Shown here one piece after another: positions 1-8,172 of a DNA stretch of 56,456 bases. How positions within the stretch are numbered: position 1 is the stretch's first letter; each line of letters begins with the position of its first letter. The notes beneath the pieces were generated by a model. It was not told the origin of the DNA. It did not search any database and was given only the letters and a program-made list of their open reading frames with translations. The stretch covers positions 1 to 56,456 of the forward strand of contig DVOS01000042.1 of NCBI GenBank assembly GCA_018713435.1, written 5' to 3'. The stretch is from Candidatus Merdiplasma excrementigallinarum (lineage in GTDB: Bacteria > Bacillota > Clostridia > Lachnospirales > Lachnospiraceae). The translations under genes and the position numbers were made by a program.

Positions 1-267
1 CAGCTGGATGAGGCTGAGCATCCCAGAAAGAGCGTATGGCTGAACATCTACAACGCAGCCGACAACTTCCTTGGATCTACCTATCAGCCCCTGCTGCAGA
101 ACTACGATGATCTGCTGAACCTGGATGTTGAGTACATCGGCGGCGACGGACAGACAGAGTCCAACATCACCAACCGTCTTGGAAATCCCAGCCAGTACGA
201 CGCATTCGCAATCAACATGGTTAAGACAGATAACGCAGCTTCTTACACATCTCTGCTGAGCCAGTAA
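1..267 (+). CDS. 3' end of a sugar ABC transporter substrate-binding protein (partial)
   Basis: Reading frame 1 is open from the first base to a TAA at 265-267, giving the last 88 residues of a protein whose start lies upstream. Its position just ahead of mglA and mglC says it is the binding protein of the galactose-type transporter (MglB). Oddly, the visible tail does not look like a normal MglB C-terminus. It resembles the N-terminal first lobe of the family: a WLNIYNAADNF strand/helix start, then a D-G-Q-T-E-S stretch and AINMV, matching the opening of the complete MglB-like protein at 8173-9213 (VGVACYNQSDTF ... CVNLVD). This suggests an extra truncated lobe at the C-terminus, or a non-standard binding protein. 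The function assignment rests mainly on context. Confidence 0.7.
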   Translation, partial: QLDEAEHPRKSVWLNIYNAADNFLGSTYQPLLQNYDDLLNLDVEYIGGDGQTESNITNRLGNPSQYDAFAINMVKTDNAASYTSLLSQ

Positions 268-296
268 TATTCAGTCAAAATTTAGAAAAGGCAGAT

Positions 297-326
297 ATAT
301 TAGGGAGAAGAAATTCTCCCTAATAT
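297..326 (+). terminator. Intercistronic hairpin between binding protein and mglA
   Basis: A perfect 13-bp stem (ATATTAGGGAGAA with TTCTCCCTAATAT) closes on a GAAA tetraloop. There is no long T-run after it, only TATTATTT. Such hairpins between a binding-protein gene and its ATPase gene commonly protect the 3' end of the first message or cause partial termination, so that more binding protein than transporter is made. That role is inferred. Confidence 0.75.
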
Positions 327-350
327 TATTTAAGGATAGGAGTAAAAAAA

Positions 351-1859
351 ATGGCAGATAAGAAAAATGATATTGTCTTATCGATACGCGGAATGAGCAA
401 GTCCTTCGGCAGAAACCGGGTGCTGGACCACATTAATCTGGATGTGCGCCGGGGAACTGTCATGGGACTGATGGGGGAGAACGGAGCCGGTAAGTCCACC
501 ATGATGAAATGTCTGTTCGGTACTTACCAGAAGAACGAGGGTACGATCTACCTGGACGGCAAGGAGGTAAACTTCTCCGGTCCCAAGGATGCCCTGGAGA
601 ACGGTATCGCCATGGTGCACCAGGAGCTGAATCAGTGCCTGGAGCGGAACGTGATCGACAACCTGTTTCTGGGCCGCTACCCCAAAAATTCCATGGGCGT
701 CATCGACGAGGGCAGAATGAAAAAGGAAGCCTCCGAGCTTTTCAGAAAGCTGGGCATGACCGTGAACCTGACCCAGCCCATGCGGAACATGTCAGTATCC
801 CAGAGACAGATGTGTGAAATTGCCAAGGCAATTTCCTACAACGCAAAGGTAATCGTACTGGACGAGCCTACCTCCTCCCTGACGGTGCAGGAAGTAGACA
901 AGCTGTTCGAGATGATGCGGATGCTGAAATCCCAGGGCATTGCCCTGATTTATATTTCTCATAAGATGGATGAGATCTTTGAGATCTGCGACGATATCTC
1001 CGTGCTGCGGGATGGTAATCTGGTTATGACCAAAGAAGCCAAGGACACGGACATGAACGAGCTGATCGCCGCCATGGTAGGACGTTCCCTGGAAAACCGG
1101 TTCCCGCCGGTGGACAATACGCCGGGGGATGTGGTGCTGTCCATCCAGCATCTGTCCACCAAATATGCGCCTCATCTGCAGGATATCACCTTTGATGTGC
1201 GGGAGGGCGAGATTTTCGGACTGTACGGACTGGTAGGAGCGGGCCGGACGGAGCTGCTGGAGACGATCTTCGGCGTGCGTACCAGAGCGGCGGGCCGCGT
1301 TTACTTCCATGACAGGCTGATGAACTTCAAGAGCGCCAGAGAGGCCATGGATCACGGCTTTGCCATGATTACCGAGGAACGTAAGGCCAACGGACTTTTC
1401 CTGAAGACGGACCTGACCTTTAACACCACCATCGCCAACCTGGACAGCTACAAGTCGGGCATTGCCCTTTCTGACCAGAAGATGGTGAAGGCCACCTCAA
1501 AAGAGATCAAGATCATGCACACCAAATGTATGGGACCGGACGATATGATCACCAGTCTTTCCGGCGGAAACCAGCAGAAGGTTATTTTCGGAAAATGGCT
1601 GGAGCGGGCGCCCCAGGTGTTTATGATGGATGAGCCTACCCGCGGTATCGACGTAGGCGCCAAGTATGAGATCTATGAACTGATTATTCAGATGGCAAAG
1701 CAGGGCAAGACCATCATCGTGGTTTCCTCTGAGATGCCGGAGATTCTGGGAATTACAAACCGGATCGGCGTAATGTCAAACGGTCATCTTTCCGGAATTG
1801 TGAATACCAAGGAGACAAACCAGGAAGAGCTTTTGAGGCTCAGTGCAAAATATCTATAA
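351..1859 (+). CDS. mglA: Galactose/methyl-galactoside ABC transporter ATP-binding protein MglA
   Basis: This 502-residue protein is a tandem ATPase that powers uptake of galactose-type sugars through a MglC permease. Two ABC domains are visible. The first has Walker A GENGAGKST (residues 42-50), a degenerate signature (SVSQRQ) and Walker B VIVLDEPTSSL. The second has a degenerate Walker A (GLVGAGRTE), the signature LSGGNQQK and a DEPTRGIDVG loop. That asymmetry is normal for the RbsA/MglA/XylG family, and the length is typical. ATG at 351 is preceded by GGATAGGAG. It follows the binding-protein gene across a hairpin and precedes mglC by 18 bp, so one operon is likely. Galactose specificity is inferred from family resemblance; a related monosaccharide is possible. 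Confidence 0.9.
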   Translation: MADKKNDIVLSIRGMSKSFGRNRVLDHINLDVRRGTVMGLMGENGAGKSTMMKCLFGTYQKNEGTIYLDGKEVNFSGPKDALENGIAMVHQELNQCLERNVIDNLFLGRYPKNSMGVIDEGRMKKEASELFRKLGMTVNLTQPMRNMSVSQRQMCEIAKAISYNAKVIVLDEPTSSLTVQEVDKLFEMMRMLKSQGIALIYISHKMDEIFEICDDISVLRDGNLVMTKEAKDTDMNELIAAMVGRSLENRFPPVDNTPGDVVLSIQHLSTKYAPHLQDITFDVREGEIFGLYGLVGAGRTELLETIFGVRTRAAGRVYFHDRLMNFKSAREAMDHGFAMITEERKANGLFLKTDLTFNTTIANLDSYKSGIALSDQKMVKATSKEIKIMHTKCMGPDDMITSLSGGNQQKVIFGKWLERAPQVFMMDEPTRGIDVGAKYEIYELIIQMAKQGKTIIVVSSEMPEILGITNRIGVMSNGHLSGIVNTKETNQEELLRLSAKYL

Positions 1860-1877
1860 TGAGGGAGAATGTTGGAT

Positions 1878-3527
1878 ATGGCAAACGGAAATGGTATCCT
1901 TACGGCTGAACAGGAGCAGAAGCTGCGTCAGCCTATCGACGAGTATGTCGGTAAAATACAGAGTAAAATTGACGCTCTCAGAGTGGATGGTACGGATCGT
2001 ATCGTTGCCCTTCAGAGTAAAATAGACAGCGCCAAGAGAGACAAGAATCTCACCGCTGAGGAGAGAAGCAGCGCAATCGCCGGTTTCCAGAAAGAAATGG
2101 AGACAGCGAAGGCTGTGGAGTCCAAAAACAAAGACGAGATTTCAAAGCTGATTTCAGACGCGGAGAATTATCTCAAGAGCCATTACAATGAGTATTATCA
2201 GCCTGTAGCCGCAAGCTGCGAGCAGGAAAAGACAGCGGCCAGGGAAAAATATTCAAAGAAGGTGGCAGAGCTGGAGAAGGAGCACAGCGCGGCGCTCTCC
2301 AAGCTTTCCGACCACAAGGAAATCAAGGATGAGAACTATGTGTACAAGAACCGTCTGTTTGACGCCAAGCTGGATCTGCAGAAAGATTTCCAGGAGATCA
2401 AGGACAGAAGACATGACGCCTTCACCCACAAGTATCACCTGATCGACATGCTGCGCATGTCCAGGTTTACCTTCGGAGAGAACATGGCCCAGAGATGGGA
2501 GAACTACAAATATACGTTCAACCGGACCCAGTTCCTTCTGAAAAATGGTCTGTATATCGCGATTATCCTGATCTTCATCGCGCTGTGTATCATCACCCCA
2601 ATTGTGAAGAATACACCGCTGCTGACCTACAACAACGTGCTGAACATTCTGCAGCAGGCTTCACCCAGAATGTTCCTGGCCCTTGGCGTGGCAGGCCTGA
2701 TCCTGCTGGCCGGTACTGACCTGTCCATCGGACGTATGGTTGGTATGGGTATGACTACGGCGACCATCATCATGCACCAGGGCCCCAATACCGGCGGCGT
2801 GTTCGGACATGTATTTGATTTCTCCGGACTTCCGGTTGTAGTGAAGATGATCTTCGCTCTGATTATGTGTATTATCCTGTGTACTATCTTTACATCCATC
2901 GCAGGATTCTTCACAGCAAAATTCAAGATGCACCCCTTCATCTCCACCATGGCCAACATGCTGATCATCTTCGGTCTGGTTACCTATGCGACAAAGGGTG
3001 TATCCTTCGGATCCATCGAGTCCACCATTCCGGGAATGATTATTCCCAGACTGAACGGCTTCCCCACCATCATTCTGTGGGCTGTGGCAGCTGTCATCAT
3101 CGTATGGTTTATCTGGAACAAGACCACCTTCGGCAAGAACCTGTACGCAGTGGGCGGCAACCCCGAGGCAGCGTCTGTTTCCGGTATCTCCGTATTTAAG
3201 GTAACGGTTGGCGCTTTCGTGCTGGCAGGTATCCTGTACGGATTTGGCGCATGGCTTGAGTGTGCCAGAATGGTTGGTTCCGGTTCTGCCGCTTATGGAC
3301 AGGGCTGGGAGACTGACGCTATCGCAGCCTGCGTAGTGGGCGGCGTGTCCTTCACAGGTGGTATCGGTAAGATCTCCGGCGTGGTAGTCGGTGTTCTGAT
3401 CTTCACCGCTCTGACCTACTCTCTGACCATTCTTGGTATCGATACGAACCTGCAGTTCGTATTCTCCGGTATCATCATTCTGGTAGCCGTAACACTGGAC
3501 TGCCTGAAGTATGTGCAGAAGAAATAA
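1878..3527 (+). CDS. mglC: Galactose-type ABC transporter permease MglC with long N-terminal cytoplasmic extension
   Basis: The protein is 549 residues, about 200 longer than ordinary MglC/RbsC permeases. From about residue 220 it is a normal BPD_transp_2 permease with multiple membrane helices, a LALGVAGLILLAGTDLSIGRMVG segment and a conserved AACVVGGVSFTGGIG loop, so it forms the membrane channel for the sugar. Residues 1 to ~215 are highly charged, rich in Lys, Glu, Asp and Gln, predicted helical or coiled coil, with no membrane segment. ATG at 1878 is preferred over ATG at 1869 because GGGAG at 1863-1867 lies 10 nt from it but only 1 nt from the earlier ATG. The gene is followed by a strong terminator. 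What the extension does is unknown; docking to MglA or to a regulator are possibilities. Confidence 0.9.
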   Translation: MANGNGILTAEQEQKLRQPIDEYVGKIQSKIDALRVDGTDRIVALQSKIDSAKRDKNLTAEERSSAIAGFQKEMETAKAVESKNKDEISKLISDAENYLKSHYNEYYQPVAASCEQEKTAAREKYSKKVAELEKEHSAALSKLSDHKEIKDENYVYKNRLFDAKLDLQKDFQEIKDRRHDAFTHKYHLIDMLRMSRFTFGENMAQRWENYKYTFNRTQFLLKNGLYIAIILIFIALCIITPIVKNTPLLTYNNVLNILQQASPRMFLALGVAGLILLAGTDLSIGRMVGMGMTTATIIMHQGPNTGGVFGHVFDFSGLPVVVKMIFALIMCIILCTIFTSIAGFFTAKFKMHPFISTMANMLIIFGLVTYATKGVSFGSIESTIPGMIIPRLNGFPTIILWAVAAVIIVWFIWNKTTFGKNLYAVGGNPEAASVSGISVFKVTVGAFVLAGILYGFGAWLECARMVGSGSAAYGQGWETDAIAACVVGGVSFTGGIGKISGVVVGVLIFTALTYSLTILGIDTNLQFVFSGIIILVAVTLDCLKYVQKK

Positions 3528-3545
3528 TCTTAAAAAAGTTTTTTC

Positions 3546-3577
3546 AAAAGAGCCAGATTTTTTGTCTGGCTCTTTTT
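3546..3577 (+). terminator. Rho-independent terminator of the mgl operon
   Basis: A 12-bp perfect stem (AAAAGAGCCAGA with TCTGGCTCTTTT), loop TTTTTTG and a T-run lie 19 bp after the mglC stop codon. Confidence 0.92.
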
Positions 3578-3639
3578 ATGTGACAGGCCCGGCAAATATC
3601 CGCTCATGCAGGCGCGGCGGCTGCCTGCTGATCCCGGAG

Positions 3640-3687
3640 GCCGGATAGGGGAAGGGGCTTCCCCTATCCGGCAGGTTTTGTTATAAT
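3640..3687 (+). promoter_or_regulatory. 15-bp perfect hairpin abutting a TATAAT box upstream of the YesN gene
   Basis: GCCGGATAGGGGAAG (3640-3654) and CTTCCCCTATCCGGC (3658-3672) form a perfect dyad with a 3-nt loop, followed by TTTT and then TATAAT at 3682-3687, 41 bp before the yesN-like ATG. No good -35 hexamer is seen; its expected place falls inside the right arm of the dyad. It may be a second terminator, or an operator covering the -35 region of the sensor operon promoter. Both readings are inferred. Confidence 0.5.
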
Positions 3688-3727
3688 GTAAAATAAAGAT
3701 AAAACTATGGAATGAGCGGAGAACGGA

Positions 3728-5350
3728 ATGGATTCTTATAAATATACGGTACTTCTGGTGGATGATGAGGAAGAAGTCATCCAGGTGATTATGAAAAAAA
3801 TTGACTGGGAGGGGCTTGGATTTTCGGTTATCGGATATGCCAACAACGGGGTAAAAGCCCTGGAGATGGTGGAAGAATATCAGCCGGATGTGGTGATGAC
3901 GGATATTCGGATGCCTTATATGGACGGGATGGAACTGGCCCACCGGATCCGGGAGGAGTTTCCGGGCACCAAGATCCTGATTTTTACCGGCTTTGACGAG
4001 TTTGAGTATGCCAAGGAAGCGGTGCACCTGGAGGTGGAGGAGTATATTCTGAAGCCGGTGAACTCCGTGGAGATGACCAAAGTATTTGGCCAGATGAAAG
4101 CCAAACTGGATCAGGAGATCAGTGAAAAACGGAATGCGGAAACCCTTCAGCGGTATTATCTGGAATCCCTGCCTCTTCTGCAGGCCAACTTTTACACGAC
4201 CCTGATTGAAGGCCGGATCCGGGAGGAAGAACTGGAAAAATATCTTCAGGATTACCAGATTTCCCTTCCGGGCCCCTGTTTCTGCTGCCTGGTGGTGCAC
4301 ACTTCCGCGACGCAGACGCCGGAGGGCATGTCTCCCCTGCTGCTGTCCACCTCGGTCCAGAAGCAGGCCCAGGAGCGGCTGGAAAAAAGATGGCGGACAA
4401 AGGAATTCGCTTATCTGGGAAATACCGTCCTGCTGGCCCAGCTTCAGGATGAAAATGAGATTTCCGAACTGACGGATGAATGCGACCGCTTCTGCCGTTA
4501 CGTCCGGCGGATGATCGGAGCGGTGGTGACGGTGGGTATCGGAGAAGTCTGCCGGAATATCCTGGATGTGTCAAAATCTTTCGCGGGAGCCAGGGAAGCG
4601 GTATCTTACCGGGGAATCTACGGGGCTACCAGAGCGATTAATATCCGTGAGATTGCCCCCCAGGAAAACCGGGAGGCCGGGGCGGCCGGAGAGGAAGAAC
4701 AGACCCGTCTGTTTAAGATGATCCGTCTGGGATCCGGCAAAGAAGTGGCTCAGGCCGTGGAGCGATACTGGAACCATATTTTTAATCCGCAGGATTCTCT
4801 GCAGCAGCATCATGTTGCCGTGATGGAACTGGTGAGCGCGCTGTACCGGTTTGCGGCGGGAAATGAGATTGAACTGGATGAGGAACAGGCCTCCGAAAAT
4901 ATGGGGGAGCTGTACGCCAGACTTTCCGATATGGAGCCGGAGAACCTGAAAAACTGGCTTCTGGAAATCAGTCTTTCCTTCCGGGAGAAGCTGATTACCG
5001 CCAGAAGCCGTTCCACCAAGTCCTTTGTGATTAAAGCCATGGAGTATGTGCAGAACCATTACTCGGACGAGGATATATCCCTGGACCATGTGTGTGAAAT
5101 ACTGGGCGTATCCGGCTCCTATTTTTCCACTATATTCAAAAAGGAGACAGGGAATTCGTTTATCGGCTATCTGACGGATTACCGCATGGAGCAGGCGGCC
5201 CGTCTGCTGATAGGAACAAACGAGAAGAGCTATATCATCGCCAAACAGGTGGGCTACGGAGATCCCAATTATTTCAGCTATGTATTCAAGCGGAAATACG
5301 GCGTGTCTCCGTCCAAATACAGAACGGAGCATACAGAACGTGATCGGTAA
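3728..5350 (+). CDS. YesN-type response regulator with AraC DNA-binding domain
   Basis: This is a 540-residue two-component response regulator. Residues ~7-125 form a receiver domain with the acidic pair D12-D13, phosphoacceptor D59 in VVMTDIRMPYMDG and the conserved Lys in EYILKPVNS. A poorly conserved middle of ~270 residues follows. The last ~100 residues are an AraC-type double helix-turn-helix (FVIKAMEYVQNHYSDEDISL, then KQVGYGDPNYFSYVFKRKYG). It should bind DNA as a dimer after phosphorylation by the kinase encoded next, whose start it overlaps. Its position right after the mgl operon and before two sugar-binding proteins suggests it activates the mgl genes in response to the sugar. The target is inferred from context only. 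Confidence 0.9.
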   Translation: MDSYKYTVLLVDDEEEVIQVIMKKIDWEGLGFSVIGYANNGVKALEMVEEYQPDVVMTDIRMPYMDGMELAHRIREEFPGTKILIFTGFDEFEYAKEAVHLEVEEYILKPVNSVEMTKVFGQMKAKLDQEISEKRNAETLQRYYLESLPLLQANFYTTLIEGRIREEELEKYLQDYQISLPGPCFCCLVVHTSATQTPEGMSPLLLSTSVQKQAQERLEKRWRTKEFAYLGNTVLLAQLQDENEISELTDECDRFCRYVRRMIGAVVTVGIGEVCRNILDVSKSFAGAREAVSYRGIYGATRAINIREIAPQENREAGAAGEEEQTRLFKMIRLGSGKEVAQAVERYWNHIFNPQDSLQQHHVAVMELVSALYRFAAGNEIELDEEQASENMGELYARLSDMEPENLKNWLLEISLSFREKLITARSRSTKSFVIKAMEYVQNHYSDEDISLDHVCEILGVSGSYFSTIFKKETGNSFIGYLTDYRMEQAARLLIGTNEKSYIIAKQVGYGDPNYFSYVFKRKYGVSPSKYRTEHTERDR

Positions 5351-7190
5351 ATATTTTACTCATCTGAGAGAACGGAAGGCCAGGGGCATTCAGACTACCC
5401 TGGTGACCGCTTTTTCCGTGATCTCCATTTCTATTATGCTGATCCTGGGCGTGGTGCTGTATGTGCGTTTTTCAGCCCTCTCCAGGGAGGAAATCATTCA
5501 GAGCACTCAGAAGATGATGGAGCAGACCGGGGAGAGCCTGGAGGATTATCTGATCAGCATGCGCCAGATTTCAGACGCAGCCTATTACAATGTGATAAAA
5601 GAAAATGATCTTTCCGCCCAGAGCCAGGAAATTCAGGAGGGCCTGAATCTGCTGTATGAGGCCAACCGGGACAGCCTGCGCAGTATTGCCGTGTACAACG
5701 ATTCCGGAAGCCTGATGCTGGCGGAGCCGGTGGCCGCCCAGAAGGAGGATCCGGATGTGACCCGGCAGGACTGGTTCCTGCAGGCTATGGAGGAGATGGA
5801 AAATATGCACTTTTCCACACCCCATATCCAGAATCTGTTTGATGACAATACCTACCGGTATTACTGGGTGATTTCTCTGAGCCGGGTGGTGGAACTGACC
5901 TCCGGGGGAAACTCCCGCCTGGGCGTGCTTTTGGTGGATATGGACTACTCCAGCATCTCCCGGATGCTGAATCAGATCAATACCATGAACAACGGCCAGT
6001 ACTACTACCTGTGCGACAGCGAGGGAGAGATTATTTACCACCGTCAGCAGATTCAGATCAGCGACGGAATCCGCAGCGAGAGCAGCAAAACGGCCGCCGC
6101 TTGCAAGGACGGGGTGTACGATGAGGTGTTTGAAGGGCAGCGCCGGAAGGTGCTTGTGAATACCATCAGCTACACCGGCTGGAAACTGGTGGGGGTCATT
6201 CCCTACACGGCTTTTACCCATGGAATGATCAACATCCGTTTTTTTATCATCCTGCTGATGCTGCTGATGGGCATGATGCTGGTTTTTATCAATCGGGTGG
6301 TTTCCGTGCGGATCTCCCGGCCTATTCTGAAGCTGAACCATTCGGTTATGGAATATGAGGCGGGAAAGAAGCCGGAGATCTATATCGGAGGCTCCAGGGA
6401 GATCCGGTATCTGGGATATTCCATCCGCAGCTCCTATGAACAGATACAGGAGCTGATGCGGCGGATTCTCTGGGAACAGAATGAGAGACGAAAAAGCGAG
6501 CTGGACGCTCTGCAGAGCCAGATCAATCCCCATTTTCTTTATAATACGCTGGATTCCATTACCTGGATGATCGAAGGGGGACGAAACGATGAAGCCTCCT
6601 ATATGATTACGCAGCTGGCCAGATTTTTCAGGATCAGCCTTTCAGGGGGACGCACCATTATCAGCGTGCGGGATGAGGTGCAGCATGCCAGAAGCTATAT
6701 GAATATCCAGAAAATCCGGTACAAGGATACTTTTTCTGTCGCGTTTGACGTGGCGCCGGAAGCAGAGTCCTGCTGCGTGGTGAAGCTGATCCTGCAGCCC
6801 CTGCTGGAAAACGCCATCAACTATGGGGTGAGCGCCATGGACGACTGCGGTGAGATCCGGGTAACGGGACGCCTGGAGGAAGGGAATGTGATTCTTACCG
6901 TGGAGGATAACGGAATCGGCATCCCGCCGGAGGAAGCAGAGCTTTTGCTGACGGATGACCGCCGGGTCCACAAAAAAGGGTCGGGCGTCGGGCTTGTGAA
7001 TGTAAACAACCGGATCCAGGTTCTTTTTGGGAAAGCGTACGGTCTTTCCATTGAGAGCGAGCCGGATGAGGGGACGAAAATAGTAATCCGCATCCCCGCC
7101 GTTCCCTTTACGGAGGAAAACAGGGAACGCCTGGAAAAAGGCGGTTTTTCGGGTGCGGTTCAGACAGAAAAACAGGAAATACAGCCATGA
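5340..7190 (+). CDS. YesM-type sensor histidine kinase
   Basis: This is a membrane sensor kinase of ~616 residues. A first membrane helix lies near residues 20-42 (LVTAFSVISISIMLILGVVL), an extracytoplasmic dCache-like sensor of ~260 residues follows, and a second helix (FFIILLMLLMGMMLVFI) leads into a HAMP-like linker. The His_kinase domain has the phosphorylated His in QINPHFLYNTLDS (near residue 397). The HATPase_c has its N box in LLQPLLENAINYG and G boxes DNGIGI and GSGVGLVNVNNR. GTG at 5340 is chosen because GGAG at 5326-5329 is 10 nt away and the start overlaps the regulator stop codon. An ATG at 5280 in frame would overlap far more. The stop overlaps the next gene in ATGA, so translation is coupled. 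Confidence 0.88.
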   Translation: MIGKYFTHLRERKARGIQTTLVTAFSVISISIMLILGVVLYVRFSALSREEIIQSTQKMMEQTGESLEDYLISMRQISDAAYYNVIKENDLSAQSQEIQEGLNLLYEANRDSLRSIAVYNDSGSLMLAEPVAAQKEDPDVTRQDWFLQAMEEMENMHFSTPHIQNLFDDNTYRYYWVISLSRVVELTSGGNSRLGVLLVDMDYSSISRMLNQINTMNNGQYYYLCDSEGEIIYHRQQIQISDGIRSESSKTAAACKDGVYDEVFEGQRRKVLVNTISYTGWKLVGVIPYTAFTHGMINIRFFIILLMLLMGMMLVFINRVVSVRISRPILKLNHSVMEYEAGKKPEIYIGGSREIRYLGYSIRSSYEQIQELMRRILWEQNERRKSELDALQSQINPHFLYNTLDSITWMIEGGRNDEASYMITQLARFFRISLSGGRTIISVRDEVQHARSYMNIQKIRYKDTFSVAFDVAPEAESCCVVKLILQPLLENAINYGVSAMDDCGEIRVTGRLEEGNVILTVEDNGIGIPPEEAELLLTDDRRVHKKGSGVGLVNVNNRIQVLFGKAYGLSIESEPDEGTKIVIRIPAVPFTEENRERLEKGGFSGAVQTEKQEIQP

Positions 7191-8149
7191 AGAACAGTAA
7201 AAAGATTTTTATCCTAACAGAAGGGATCCTGGCGATTCTGGCGGCGGCCACCGCTCTTGCCATGCTGGGAGAATCCAATGGCTCCAGGCAGAAACGGGTT
7301 TCCGTGATTATCCAGGACTCGGATGACAGCCAGTGGTCCGCCTTTAAATACGGGCTTCGGCTGGCGGCGGAAGACCTGGGGATCGAGATGTTTGTGGTCA
7401 GCACCTCCGGCCAGATGAGTGTGCAGGAAGAAGAGGAGCTGATCCAGTGGGAAATGGACAGCGGAGTAGACGCGATGATCGTGCAGCCGATTCCCGGGGA
7501 AGCGGGAGAACAGCTGATGCGAAATACGGCGGACAGCGTGCCTCTGATGCTGGTGGGATGGGCGGATGAGGGGGAGCCGGAATTTCCGGTTACCGGACCT
7601 GACCACTACGCCATGGGAAAGACTCTGGCACAGGAACTGCTGGAGGATTACGGAGGGGATATAGGAGGAAAAACCCTGGGGATTGTTTCCGAAAACGAGG
7701 ACGCGCCGGCGCTGGCCAGACGAAAACAGGGGTTCCTGGACGGAATTGCCGGGCAGGACGCCAGTGTGCTCTGGACTGTATCAGAATATGGGGAGCGGGC
7801 GGAATACACCCTGGAGCTTCAGCCGGAGGCGGACTTTGTGATTGCGCTTGACAACGGAAGCCTGGTTTCAGCGGGAAAAGCTTCTGCGGAAAAGAATCTT
7901 CACGGGGCCCTGGTGTACGGCATCGGGAATTCCGCGGAGGCCATCTACTATGTGGATTTTGGAAGCGCCGAATGTATGGTGGTGCCGGATGAATTCAACA
8001 TGGGTTATCAGAGCCTTTCGGAGGTGGCGGGCAGTCTCGCCATGTTTTCCGGCGGGATGGAGAGCCGGACGGTTTCCCATACGGTTATCCGCAGAGAGAA
8101 TCTTTTTACAGAAGAGAATCAGGAAATACTCTTTACCATGAGCCAATAG
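7187..8149 (+). CDS. Membrane-anchored sugar-binding protein (Peripla_BP_4 fold), coupled to the kinase gene
   Basis: This 320-residue protein has one N-terminal hydrophobic segment (IFILTEGILAILAAATALAML) and no lipobox cysteine, so it is probably held by an uncleaved signal anchor. The rest resembles the type I periplasmic binding proteins: VSVIIQDSDDSQWSAFKYG at the first strand, then DAMIVQPIPGEAG, and a second lobe beginning near GKTLGIVSENEDAPALARRK. It overlaps the kinase stop by 4 bp (ATGA), so both are made together. Lone binding proteins beside YesM/LytS kinases are known to present sugar to the kinase sensor domain (for example the XylFII-LytS pair). A co-sensor role is therefore inferred rather than a transport role. 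Ligand unknown, probably a hexose. Confidence 0.8.
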   Translation: MKNSKKIFILTEGILAILAAATALAMLGESNGSRQKRVSVIIQDSDDSQWSAFKYGLRLAAEDLGIEMFVVSTSGQMSVQEEEELIQWEMDSGVDAMIVQPIPGEAGEQLMRNTADSVPLMLVGWADEGEPEFPVTGPDHYAMGKTLAQELLEDYGGDIGGKTLGIVSENEDAPALARRKQGFLDGIAGQDASVLWTVSEYGERAEYTLELQPEADFVIALDNGSLVSAGKASAEKNLHGALVYGIGNSAEAIYYVDFGSAECMVVPDEFNMGYQSLSEVAGSLAMFSGGMESRTVSHTVIRRENLFTEENQEILFTMSQ

Positions 8150-8172
8150 GCAGAAAAGCCGGAGGAAATAAC

